DNA from: SAR202-VII-2 sp965263165
GTDB lineage: Bacteria; Chloroflexota; Dehalococcoidia; Lucifugimonadales; SAR202-VII-2
Direction: 5' to 3'
Length of the DNA: 64,000 nucleotides
NCBI GenBank assembly: GCA_965263165.1
Contig: OZ253584.1
Location: forward strand, 2,604,001-2,668,000
The position numbers and the translations under genes are program-made. This document shows, one piece after another, positions 42,029 to 50,271 of the stretch (the first letter of the stretch is position 1; every line of letters begins with the position of its first letter). The notes beneath the pieces were generated by a model. The model was not told the DNA's origin, ran no database searches, and saw only the letters and a program-made list of their open reading frames with translations.

Positions 42029-42076
42029 TTGCGAGAGGAGGTTCCGGCTGCGGCGGGGGGCTTGTTCAGCAATTCC

Positions 42077-43912
42077 CTAGGTGCCGCAGAACGGCAGGCC
42101 AAGGTCCGAGAGGTCATTCTCCGGTATGTCGCGCAAGCCCTCGGGTATGCACCCGGTAAACTGGTTACCGCCGAGGAACAGCAGTGTCAGGTCGGTGAGG
42201 CGGCCCAACTCCGGGGGTAGCTCCCCACTCAGCTGATTGCCATCGAGAGTCAGAGAGTCCAGGTTGAGGAGGTGGCCCAGCCAGGACCGTAACTCTCCGC
42301 TCAACCGGTTGCCGCTGAGGTGCAGCAGTGTCAGGTTGGCGAGGCGGCCCAACTCCGGGGGTAGCTCCCCACTCAGCTGATTGCCATCGAGAGTCAGAGA
42401 GTCCAGCTTGAGGAGGCGGCCCAGCCAGGACGGTAGCTCTCCGCTCAACCGGTTGCCGCTGAGGTGCAGCAGTGTCAGGTTGGCGAGGCGGCCCAACTCC
42501 GGAGGTAGCTCCCCGCTCAATTGATTGTCGCTGAGGTCCAGCGATTCCAGCTTTGGGAGGCGGCCCAGCCAGGACGGTACCTCCCCGGTCAACTGGTTGT
42601 CATTGAGGTAGAGCAGTGTCAGCTTGCTGAGGCGGCCCAACTCCGGGGGTAGCTCCTCGCTCAAATGGTTGTTGCTGAGGCGCAGCAGTGTCAGGTCGGT
42701 TAGGCGGCCCAGTTCTTGCGGTAGCTGTCCGCTCAACTGGTTGTCTCTGAGGTCCAGCCCTATGACGCGGCCGCTGCCGTACGTGTTGACGCCATGCCAT
42801 TCGTCGATCGGCGCGTCACTCAACCAGCCTCTATTGTCCAACCAGTTCGCCCCGCCCGTCGCGTTGTAGAGCGCGGCCAGCGCAGCCCTTTCGGAGGCGC
42901 CTGTCCCAGATTTGCCATAAGGAACTTCTGCAATCTGGCCCAGCGGCGCGGGGGCGGATTCCAGCAACAGGCCAAGCTTCGTCCCATCAATGAGCTCTAT
43001 TGGCTTGCCTTCGCTGAAGGCAAGGGCGTGGGAAGTGAAGCTCGACGAGGTGATCAGAATTCCCTTGTTGGCGCCTTCCGCCTGTACAACACCGTAGAGC
43101 TCCCGGACCTCCCCCACTCCAACCTTCTTGGACTGTCCATATCGCTTGCACTGCACGACGTATTTGCCGCCCGTGATGGGTGAATCGTCATAGGCCACAA
43201 TGTCCACCCCGCCGTCAGCAGACCCTCCGGTTACATCCGCCGTCAGCCCCATACTTCTGATAACTTCCGCAACTTGGTGTTCGAAATCTGTGGCATCGCT
43301 CGCGAGCGCCTGATGGGAAAGGGGCTCAGGATCTTCTCCATGCGGAGTAATAGGGGCAAGATAGCCTCCCGCTCCTCGTTCATAGAGCCAGTCCTGGCGG
43401 CCACCTTGGCGCCCCTCCACGCTGACTCTCCACGTCTGGGGGTGAGCGTGGACGTCCCCAATCCGAAACCTGACCACGTCCAGGCCAGTATCTGCGCTGA
43501 AGGCGACTCTAAATGCGAGGGGTACAACCGTTTCGATGCCATCCCATCGCCTATTCTCACGGGGCCTCCTTGACCACTGACGCTCCATTCGCCTTTCTTC
43601 AAATTGCCCTTGCCACTGTAAGAGCCCTCTCGCAGGCCTCAAATGCTCAAATTGGCCTATGTCGGCCCACAGAGTCAGAACCTCGGCTGGGTCAGTGTGG
43701 ACCAAACCAATCTCCGTTATTCCTAAATCACTGTCCATCTCTTTCGCCACCTGCTGGAGCACCCGTTGGACAACCCTTTCCTTTCGACCACGGGGGTCGC
43801 CGGAGAATCCCGGAGAAAAATGAACCTCGCGAGATTGGAAAATGTATTGGTACGCGTACCATCCAAGGAACGCCAGTAACCCCAATATCATGAGGATGAG
43901 CAAGCCTTCCAT
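42077..43912 (-). CDS. Membrane-anchored Mrr-like nuclease fused to leucine-rich repeats
   Basis: A 611-residue multidomain protein. Residues 4-25 form one membrane helix at the N-terminus. A region of unknown fold (40-190) follows. Residues 205-320 are a restriction-endonuclease-type-IV/Mrr domain: FEHQVAEVI with Glu211, the Asp in GGSADGGVDIVAYDD (Asp237) and QCKRYG (Gln254, Lys256), then GILITSSSFT. From about 338, ATGGANWLDNRGW is the usual bacterial LRR cap, and nine 24-residue leucine-rich repeats of the NQLSGELPPELGRL type run to the end. ATG 43912 has GGAGG upstream. It stands alone, facing the phased repeat array. Confidence 0.85.
   Translation of the reverse strand: MEGLLILMILGLLAFLGWYAYQYIFQSREVHFSPGFSGDPRGRKERVVQRVLQQVAKEMDSDLGITEIGLVHTDPAEVLTLWADIGQFEHLRPARGLLQWQGQFEERRMERQWSRRPRENRRWDGIETVVPLAFRVAFSADTGLDVVRFRIGDVHAHPQTWRVSVEGRQGGRQDWLYERGAGGYLAPITPHGEDPEPLSHQALASDATDFEHQVAEVIRSMGLTADVTGGSADGGVDIVAYDDSPITGGKYVVQCKRYGQSKKVGVGEVRELYGVVQAEGANKGILITSSSFTSHALAFSEGKPIELIDGTKLGLLLESAPAPLGQIAEVPYGKSGTGASERAALAALYNATGGANWLDNRGWLSDAPIDEWHGVNTYGSGRVIGLDLRDNQLSGQLPQELGRLTDLTLLRLSNNHLSEELPPELGRLSKLTLLYLNDNQLTGEVPSWLGRLPKLESLDLSDNQLSGELPPELGRLANLTLLHLSGNRLSGELPSWLGRLLKLDSLTLDGNQLSGELPPELGRLANLTLLHLSGNRLSGELRSWLGHLLNLDSLTLDGNQLSGELPPELGRLTDLTLLFLGGNQFTGCIPEGLRDIPENDLSDLGLPFCGT
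42197..42484. repeat. Two 144-base tandem copies inside the LRR region
   Basis: Units at 42197-42340 and 42341-42484 are almost identical (a few substitutions) and each encodes two leucine-rich repeats; a diverged third unit starts at 42485. This is recent in-frame expansion. Confidence 0.85.
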
Positions 43913-44038
43913 CGCTTGGCCTCCGCTACAGTGCCAGGCAAGGGTCTGGATTCATTACGAGGCCCGATAGGTTTCTGTTCCCGCGGGCGCTTGGCCCGGC
44001 GGTGCTCCTCCGTCTGCGGACGCGACTTCCCTTGCCCC

Positions 44039-45067
44039 CTACCCGCCGCCCGCTTTCTTCATCTGCCTGTCCATTACCGCCCCCAAGCGGGGGTATGCCG
44101 CCTTGACGTTGTCCTCGAAGATCTTTTGCCGGTCCTCCGTGGACAGCCAGGCGATCTCGTCCAGCAGCGGCTTGTTATCGTCGAACCAGCGTCCCGTGTT
44201 GGGGTCGATTGTCGTGACGCCGCCCAGCATCTCGGAGGCAAAGATGAGGCGGTCCACCCCCACGATCTTGATCAGCAACTCCATCGCCTCGGGGCTGTAC
44301 ACCGCCGTGTCGAAGTAGAACCGGCGCATGAATTCCTCGAAGGGCTCCCACTTGTTCATGATGCTCAGCGCCCGATAGCGGGCCAACTGGTACGGGATGA
44401 CGCCGCCGCCGTGAGGCATGATGATGCGGAGGGTTGGAAAATCCTGAAAAACGCGGGACTCCAGCAACTGCATGATTCCGGTGTTGTCGATGTTCATGTA
44501 GTGGGAGCCCGTAGTGTGGAAGGCCGGGTTGCAGGTCGACGAGCCGTGTATCATCGCCGGGATGTCCAACTCCACCAGTTTCTCGTAGAGCGGGTACCAC
44601 CACTCATCGCCCAGCGGAGGGTCGGTCCAATAGCCGCCGGAGGGGTCGGGGTTCAGGTTGCACCCCACGAAGTCCATCTCATTGATGCACCGCTCCAGCT
44701 CCTCAACGCAGTTGCGGGGCGCCACGCCGGGCGACTGCGGCAGCGAGCACACGCCTATGAACCGGTCCGGGAAGATGTCGCAGACCCGCCGGATGAGATC
44801 GTTGTTGACCTGGGTCCAGTCGCGGCTGATGACCTCGTCCCCGAAGTGATGCCCCATGTGCGACGCTCTCGGCGAGAAGAGCATCATGTCGGTGCCGCGC
44901 TCCATTTGGAGTTTCAACTGCCCGTTCTCCAGAGACTCGCGTATCTCGTCGTCGCTGATCTTCACCTGCGTCCTATTGGGTTTCCTCATGAAGGCGATCT
45001 GGAACGCCCGGTAGACGTGGATCCCCGATGGCGCCGTCGTGTAGTGTCCGTGGCAGTCGATGATCAT
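44039..45067 (-). CDS. ligJ: 4-oxalomesaconate hydratase (LigJ-type amidohydrolase)
   Basis: A 342-residue amidohydrolase-fold protein. The N-terminus MIIDCHGHYTTAP, FSPRASHMGHHFGD, ERCINEMDFVGCNLNPDPSGG, AMIHGSSTCNPAFH, IIMPHGGGVIPY and IFASEMLGGV follow the LigJ pattern, including the Glu that binds zinc in place of the usual Asp. LigJ hydrates 4-oxalomesaconate in the protocatechuate/gallate 4,5-cleavage route. The other steps are not in this window. ATG 45067 has AAAGGAG at a long distance. Confidence 0.85.
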   Translation of the reverse strand: MIIDCHGHYTTAPSGIHVYRAFQIAFMRKPNRTQVKISDDEIRESLENGQLKLQMERGTDMMLFSPRASHMGHHFGDEVISRDWTQVNNDLIRRVCDIFPDRFIGVCSLPQSPGVAPRNCVEELERCINEMDFVGCNLNPDPSGGYWTDPPLGDEWWYPLYEKLVELDIPAMIHGSSTCNPAFHTTGSHYMNIDNTGIMQLLESRVFQDFPTLRIIMPHGGGVIPYQLARYRALSIMNKWEPFEEFMRRFYFDTAVYSPEAMELLIKIVGVDRLIFASEMLGGVTTIDPNTGRWFDDNKPLLDEIAWLSTEDRQKIFEDNVKAAYPRLGAVMDRQMKKAGGG

Positions 45068-45149
45068 CCGCTCGCGTGCTCCTTTGGGTTTTGGTCGGCC
45101 GGGCGCCATTCTAGCACGGCGCTGGAACGGTGGTGGGCCCCTGCCCATG

Positions 45150-45155
45150 TATAAT
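45150..45155 (+). promoter_or_regulatory. Consensus -10 element
   Basis: TATAAT preceded by TG, about 60 bases before the deaminase ATG; no good -35 at the usual distance. Confidence 0.4.
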
Positions 45156-45213
45156 GCGGCCGAATGGCCCGCAGGGCGGGTAGCCAGGTCAATGCAGGAA
45201 GGAGCGCGACCCC

Positions 45214-45684
45214 ATGGCTAACGAGGATTCCACGGCGCCCGAAGATTTTATGCGCGAGGCCATACTGCTGGGACGGGAGGCGATGGCGAGCGGCAACCGT
45301 CCTTTTGCCTGTGTTCTGGTCAAGGACGGTCAGGTCGTGGCTCGCTCCTACAACCGGGTCCTGGAGGACCAGGATCCGACCTCGCACGCGGAGTTGAACA
45401 TTATACGGTCGTTCTGCTCAGAGAACCGCCTGACGGACCTCAGCGACTACGCGATGTACACCGACGCCGAGCCGTGCGCCATGTGCTCCTCGGCGATAGC
45501 CTGGGCAAACCTTTCGATGGTCGCCTTCGGCGCGGACCGCAATGACGGCCCCTTCGACTACCCCCGCCAGACCGACCTCTCCTGCGAGGAGGTCATCCGG
45601 CGCTCCGGTCGAGGGGTAGTGGTCGCGTCCCACGTGCTGCGAGAGGAGTGCGCGGCGCTGTTCAAGGAGTTCAGCGGGCGGTGA
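45214..45684 (+). CDS. Cytidine/deoxycytidylate deaminase-family nucleoside deaminase
   Basis: A 156-residue zinc deaminase. HAELN holds the zinc His and catalytic Glu, and PCAMCSSAIAWA the two zinc Cys. NRPFACVLVKDGQVVARSYN is the standard N-terminal strand pair. It resembles guanine deaminase and tRNA adenosine deaminase relatives; the RND sequence after AFGA does not decide between them. AAGGAG precedes ATG 45214. It is transcribed alone and ends at a bidirectional terminator. Confidence 0.88.
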   Translation: MANEDSTAPEDFMREAILLGREAMASGNRPFACVLVKDGQVVARSYNRVLEDQDPTSHAELNIIRSFCSENRLTDLSDYAMYTDAEPCAMCSSAIAWANLSMVAFGADRNDGPFDYPRQTDLSCEEVIRRSGRGVVVASHVLREECAALFKEFSGR

Positions 45685-45705
45685 CCCAACCCCGATGATA
45701 TGAAA

Positions 45706-45740
45706 GAGCCGCCCGGACGCTTCTGGCGTCCGGGCGGCTC
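45706..45740. terminator. Bidirectional intrinsic terminator
   Basis: A perfect 15-base stem (GAGCCGCCCGGACGC with its complement) with a five-base loop between two convergent genes (stops 45684 and 45765). Confidence 0.88.
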
Positions 45741-45764
45741 ACTAGGGTTCGTTTGGGCGGCGGG

Positions 45765-47072
45765 CTAGCGGTAGTAGATGGCCAACTTGCCCCGCTCCAG
45801 CTGCCGGCCCACGTGACGCCGGATGGGTTCGAAGGCATCGAAGTCCCATTCGCAGACGAACGTGATGGCCGTTCCCGGCCTGCCCATGCGGGCGGTGCGC
45901 CCGATGCGATGGACGTACTCCTCCACGTTCTGGGGAGGATCGTAGTTGATGACCTGTGAAACGGCGGGTATGTCCAACCCCCGGGCAGCGACGTTGGTGG
46001 CCACCAGAATCGTGCAGTCGCCTGACCGGAAAGCCTGCATCGCGCGATTTCTCTGGGACTGGTTCAAGCCGCCGTGGATGGCGTCTACGGGGTAGCCGCG
46101 CTGATCCAGGAAGTTGGCCAGCTTTTCCACCCCTCGCTGCGTCCGGCAGAAGACTAAGGACTGGCCCTCTGCATTCTTCTTCAGGATCTCGGCAAGGGTG
46201 TCATTCCTGTCCCTGACGGCGACTTCGAAGTACACCTGCTTGACTTCGGCCACGGGCTGCGCCTCGCCACCGTCCCGTATCCACATCGGGTCAGTCAAGT
46301 GCTTTCCGACCATGCGGCGAATGGCCGTGGGCATGGTTGCGGAGAACAGGACCGTCTGCCGCTCGCTGGGGGTGCGCCCCAGGATGGACTCGATATCGGG
46401 AGCGAAGCCGATGTCCAACATTTCGTCGGCCTCGTCCAGCACAACGACGCCAACTCCGCCGATATCCAACGTGCCTCGCCGCAGGTGGTCCAGCACCCGG
46501 CCAGGCGTGCCGACCACGATATTGACGCCCCGCTGGAGCTCCCTGAACTGGCGCTCGATGGGTTGGCCGCCGTAGACGGTGCACACGCGTATGCCCCGCG
46601 TCAGGCCGATGCGCTGCATCTCAGCGGTTACCTGCAAGGCCAGCTCTCGCGTCGGCACAAGCACGATGGCTTGAACCGCTCGCATGCGGGTGTCCATCAT
46701 CTCGGTCAGGGGTATGCCGAAGGCCGCCGTCTTGCCGGTGCCGGTCTGGGCCTGGCCCACCAAGTCCTTGCCCTCCAACATGGAGGGGATGACCTTCGTC
46801 TGAATCGCCGTGGGCTCGGTGTAGCCCATGGCTTCCAAGGCGTTCGCAACGGGAAGCGAGACGCTGAGGCCGCCGAAGGTGTGGTCTCGTGGATGAGGAC
46901 CTGCAGGAGGAACGCGAGGCGTCTGGGGGCGGTTGCCGTCTGGTCGTCCGGAGTAGCGGTTGGATTGGCTTTGGTTCTTGTTGTTGCGGAAAAAATTATC
47001 AGATCTGCGGGTTGCTATAACGATGGGTCTGTACCTTCCTGTTGAATTGGTGGCGAAGGCAGGGCCCCACAT
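45765..47072 (-). CDS. DEAD-box ATP-dependent RNA helicase
   Basis: A 435-residue helicase. The Q motif GYTEPTAIQ, motif I AQTGTGKTA, Ia PTRELA, II DEAD, III SAT, V ATNVAARGLDIP and VI HRIGRTARMG are all present. The first 65 residues are a low-complexity basic, Asn/Gln-rich tail. It unwinds RNA during ribosome assembly or cold growth. ATG 47072 has no ribosome site and abuts a terminator-like hairpin; a later start cannot be excluded, although no ATG/GTG/TTG lies between it and the conserved core. Confidence 0.93.
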   Translation of the reverse strand: MWGPAFATNSTGRYRPIVIATRRSDNFFRNNKNQSQSNRYSGRPDGNRPQTPRVPPAGPHPRDHTFGGLSVSLPVANALEAMGYTEPTAIQTKVIPSMLEGKDLVGQAQTGTGKTAAFGIPLTEMMDTRMRAVQAIVLVPTRELALQVTAEMQRIGLTRGIRVCTVYGGQPIERQFRELQRGVNIVVGTPGRVLDHLRRGTLDIGGVGVVVLDEADEMLDIGFAPDIESILGRTPSERQTVLFSATMPTAIRRMVGKHLTDPMWIRDGGEAQPVAEVKQVYFEVAVRDRNDTLAEILKKNAEGQSLVFCRTQRGVEKLANFLDQRGYPVDAIHGGLNQSQRNRAMQAFRSGDCTILVATNVAARGLDIPAVSQVINYDPPQNVEEYVHRIGRTARMGRPGTAITFVCEWDFDAFEPIRRHVGRQLERGKLAIYYR

Positions 47073-47107
47073 AAAAAGGGGGATGCGCCATCAATACGCA
47101 TCCCCCT
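47073..47107 (-). terminator. Intrinsic terminator / attenuator in the helicase leader
   Basis: On the minus strand AGGGGGATGCG, a nine-base loop, CGCATCCCCCT and a five-T run that ends directly at the helicase ATG. A promoter-like pair lies upstream, so the hairpin would be inside the leader. Confidence 0.7.
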
Positions 47108-47147
47108 GCTTGCGCTCAATGTATAGTCCTGCGGCGTCACGGCTCCC

Positions 47148-47176
47148 ATTGTAGCAGATGGAAGCTCGCGTGAGAA
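47148..47176 (-). promoter_or_regulatory. Sigma-70-like promoter upstream of the helicase hairpin
   Basis: On the minus strand TTCTCA, 17 bases, TACAAT. A transcript would start near 47141 and reach the hairpin after about 35 bases. Confidence 0.45.
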
Positions 47177-47218
47177 CCCCAGGCTGTCAGCGAGCGGCGC
47201 CCGCGCCCTAGAGCACGG

Positions 47219-47968
47219 TTAGTGCATCACGCTCCCGCCGTCCACGACCAGCATTTGCCCCGTAACGAACGCGCTCTGTGGCGATGCCAGATAGACGACG
47301 GTCCCCGCCATGTCCTCAGGATAGGAACTGCGTTTGATGGCGCGGGTGGGGATCGTGCCCTTGTCCACGTCCGGGCCGCCCATGCGCACCACCGCCTCGC
47401 TGAGCGTATGGCTGGGCGCAACGGTGTTGACCCTGATGCCATCGTCGCCCACCTCGCGGGCCAAAGCGCGGGTGAAGGCCACGACCGCCCCCTTCGAGGA
47501 AACGTAGTGCAGTAGGCCGGGCCCGCCCTTCAACACCATCGTGGAGGCTATGTTGACGATGCTCCCCGATTGCTGCTCCTTCATCTGCGGAAAGACAGCC
47601 TTGACGCACAGCCAAAGGCCCTTGACGTTGACCTCCATGACCTTGTCCCACTCGTCTGGAGGGATGTCCATGAAGGAGCGGCGGGGGATGTTGCCGAACA
47701 CGGCGGCGTTGTTCACCAACGTGTCCACCCGGCCAAAGCGCTCGACGGCCCTGGCGACGAGGTTCTGAACGCTCTCGAAGTCGCTGACGTCGGAGCGCAC
47801 GGCCAGGGCTTCTCCCCCCTTCTCCACAATCTCAGTCGCCACCGGCTCGGGATCGTCAACGTCCGTGACGACCACCCGGGCGCCTTCCTCCGCCAGGCGC
47901 AGCGCGTACACCCGCCCAATGCCCTGGGCGCTCCCGGTCACGATGGCCACTTGATCTTGTAACAGCAT
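47219..47968 (-). CDS. Short-chain dehydrogenase/reductase (SDR)
   Basis: A 249-residue classical SDR. TGSAQGIG is the cofactor loop, TDVDDPEP suggests NAD, NNAAVFG replaces NNAG, and the catalytic Ser (NIASTM) and YVSSK are intact. The end is VVDGGSVMH. ATG 47968 has GGAGG five bases upstream. It lies 39 bases after the first of three amidohydrolases, so it may share their transcript. Confidence 0.88.
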   Translation of the reverse strand: MLLQDQVAIVTGSAQGIGRVYALRLAEEGARVVVTDVDDPEPVATEIVEKGGEALAVRSDVSDFESVQNLVARAVERFGRVDTLVNNAAVFGNIPRRSFMDIPPDEWDKVMEVNVKGLWLCVKAVFPQMKEQQSGSIVNIASTMVLKGGPGLLHYVSSKGAVVAFTRALAREVGDDGIRVNTVAPSHTLSEAVVRMGGPDVDKGTIPTRAIKRSSYPEDMAGTVVYLASPQSAFVTGQMLVVDGGSVMH

Positions 47969-48007
47969 GGCAACCTCCAATGTTCTCGTCAGGTGAGCTT
48001 TACTGAG

Positions 48008-49093
48008 TCAGACCTGCTCGATGCCATAGAAGACTCGAGCGTTGTCCTCGGCTATCCTCTGCACGTCTTCCTCGCTGATTTCCTGTTGCTCCACCAATCG
48101 GTGGAGCGCATCCAACTCCGTGGAAGAGTCCACGTGGCCGTAGTCGGTGCCGATCATCAGGTGGCCGCCGTAGCCGCGGCTCAGGAGGTACGGGACGTCG
48201 TCGCCGGTCTGGCAGGTGATGAAGAGCTGGTAGTCCTCCAGAAAATCATCCGAGAGACCCCGCGCCAGCAGGTGCTTCCTGGCCCGGAGTTCCATGGTCA
48301 CCCAGGGAACCCAGGAAGCGGCAGTTTCAATGAAGCCCATCTTCAGGCCGGGGAACATGGCCGTGAGCCCCGACTGGATAACCAAGAAGAAGGCGCCCAC
48401 GTTGAAGATGCGGTACTGGTTGAAGAACTCCCGGCCCTTGCGGTGGCCGGCGAAGAACTCCACCAGGCCAGCGTTGCCGTTGGCCTGATGCAAGCCAATG
48501 GGCCAATTCCATGAGGCGGCCTGCTCGTAGACGGGATAGAAATGCGGGTCGTCCACCAGCCTGTCGCCTTCTATGGGGCGCATGAAGACGCCGCAGGCCC
48601 CGTGATCCTTTGCGAAACGCATCTGGTCCAGGGCGTCGGGAATGCTCATGAACGGCAGGACCGCCATCCACCGGATCCTGCCGCCGGTCTTCTTCCAGAC
48701 GTCGGCGAGCCAGCGGTTGTAAGCGGCGCTCAGCGCCACGTCCACCTCGGGCCGGTCGGCGACCTGGTCCAGGAAAACCGTGGGGTAAACCACCTGGGAG
48801 CCGACGCCTAACTCGTCCATGTGGCGCAGCCGGGCATCGAGGTCAGTCGCCTCTCTGGTCTCCCTGGCGGTGGCCATCATCCGGCCCAGTCCCTGCTCCA
48901 ATGCGGCGAACTGTTCGTCGCTGGGGATGCCAAAGAACAGTCCCCGTATCTTGCCATCGATGTACCAGCCGCCCTTCATGGAGCCGTCCTGAAGATGGAA
49001 CAGGGTGGGCCGGTGCTTCTGCTCGTCCCCCTCCAGGTAATCCCAGGTGTGCTGCCCCTCCACAACGTGGGCGTCTGCGTCTATCCAACCCAT
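48008..49093 (-). CDS. Amidohydrolase family 2, first of three tandem paralogues
   Basis: A 361-residue amidohydrolase. The N-terminus MGWIDADAHVVEGQHTWDYL holds the DAH metal motif; a central His is in PIGLHQANGN, and IETAASWVPWVTMELRARK with IGTDYGHVDSS completes the barrel site. The pattern fits ACMSD-like decarboxylases/hydrolases. AAGGAG precedes ATG 49093. It is the most diverged of the three copies, lying last in the transcription order. Confidence 0.88.
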   Translation of the reverse strand: MGWIDADAHVVEGQHTWDYLEGDEQKHRPTLFHLQDGSMKGGWYIDGKIRGLFFGIPSDEQFAALEQGLGRMMATARETREATDLDARLRHMDELGVGSQVVYPTVFLDQVADRPEVDVALSAAYNRWLADVWKKTGGRIRWMAVLPFMSIPDALDQMRFAKDHGACGVFMRPIEGDRLVDDPHFYPVYEQAASWNWPIGLHQANGNAGLVEFFAGHRKGREFFNQYRIFNVGAFFLVIQSGLTAMFPGLKMGFIETAASWVPWVTMELRARKHLLARGLSDDFLEDYQLFITCQTGDDVPYLLSRGYGGHLMIGTDYGHVDSSTELDALHRLVEQQEISEEDVQRIAEDNARVFYGIEQV

Positions 49094-49148
49094 CGCTCTC
49101 TCCTTTCCCTATTCCGCGCCCTGCCCCGCGCAGCCTGCTGCCTGCACA

Positions 49149-50225
49149 TCAGAGGCCGTAGAAGACCCTGGCGTTGTCCTCCGCAATCTTTCCCACCGCT
49201 TCCTTCGTCAACTCTTGGCGCTCCGTCAGAATGTGGAGGGAGTCCAACTCCGTGGACGCGTCGACGTGGCCGTAGTCGGTGCCAATCATGAGGTTGTCGC
49301 CGAATCCCCGGCTCACGAGGTAGGGAACGTCGTCGCCGCTCTGGCAGGTGACGAACAGGTCGTAGTCCCGCAGCAGGTTGTCGGTAAACCCCGAGGCCAC
49401 CATCTTCTTCCGGGACTCCAACTCCATGGTCACCCACGGAACCCAGGAGGCGGCGGTCTCGATGAACCCTATCTTCAGCCCGGGGAACATCTTGGTGAGG
49501 CCGGACTGGATCACCAGGAAGAAGGCCCCCACGTTGAAGATGCGGTACTGGTTGAAGAACTCTCGGCCGCCCTCCGGCGTGGAGAAGAAGTCCACGATCC
49601 CCGCGTTGCCGTTGGCTTGGTGCAGGCCGATGGGCCAGCCCCAGACCGCGGCCTGCTCGTAGACAGGGAAGAAGTCGGGATGGTTGACCAACCGGGTCCC
49701 CTCGATGGGCCGCATGAACACGCCGCAGGCGCCGTTGTCCTTGGCGAACCGCATCTGGTCCAGAGCGTCCGGGATGCTGGAAAAAGGTAGGCAGGCCATC
49801 CACCGGATTCTCCCCCCGGCCTCCTTCCAAACGTCGGCGAGCCAGCGGTTGTAGGCCCCGCACAAAGCGACGTCCACCGCCGTCCGGTCTGCGCACTGGT
49901 CCAGGAAGATGGACGGATAAACCACCTGAGCTTCGATGCCCAGTTCGTCCATGTGGCGGAGCCTCGCTTCGAGGTCCCTGGCCTCCCTGCTCGCCCGAGG
50001 CGTCGCCATGGTGCGGCCCCAGAACTCCTCTATCGTCTTGAACTGTTCGTCGTTGGGATCACCGAAGAACAGGCCTCGCATCTTCCCGTCGATGTACCAA
50101 CCACCCTTGGTCGACCCCGGATCGAGGTCGAAGAGGACGGGCCTGTACTTCTGGTCCGACGGGTCGAGGTAGTCCCAGGTGTGTTGCCCCTCCACCACGT
50201 GAGCGTCTGCGTCTATCCAGCCCAT
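49149..50225 (-). CDS. Amidohydrolase family 2, second of three tandem paralogues
   Basis: A 358-residue protein very close to its upstream neighbour at 50272. It shares the N-terminus MGWIDADAHVVEGQHTWDYL, the central GWPIGLHQANGNAGIVDF, and the last 100 residues almost unchanged. Metal residues are in DADAH, the central His and IGTDYGHVDA. ATG 50225 has AAGGAGG at five bases. It probably arose by a 1.1-kb tandem duplication. Confidence 0.9.
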   Translation of the reverse strand: MGWIDADAHVVEGQHTWDYLDPSDQKYRPVLFDLDPGSTKGGWYIDGKMRGLFFGDPNDEQFKTIEEFWGRTMATPRASREARDLEARLRHMDELGIEAQVVYPSIFLDQCADRTAVDVALCGAYNRWLADVWKEAGGRIRWMACLPFSSIPDALDQMRFAKDNGACGVFMRPIEGTRLVNHPDFFPVYEQAAVWGWPIGLHQANGNAGIVDFFSTPEGGREFFNQYRIFNVGAFFLVIQSGLTKMFPGLKIGFIETAASWVPWVTMELESRKKMVASGFTDNLLRDYDLFVTCQSGDDVPYLVSRGFGDNLMIGTDYGHVDASTELDSLHILTERQELTKEAVGKIAEDNARVFYGL

Positions 50226-50271
50226 GACGTCCTCCTTGTTCAGGCTCTTGTCAACGTGCGGCCAGCAGGCT

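Larger units (their letters stand above)
41425..42076. other. Gene-free stretch with palindromes, phased GTTAC array and promoter block
   Basis: No gene is supported in these 650 bases. It contains a dispersed GC palindrome (41549), the GTTAC array (41664-41762), a minus-strand promoter-like block (41960-41988) and another palindrome copy (42010). All six frames are largely open here because of composition, but none shows family sequence. Confidence 0.7.
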
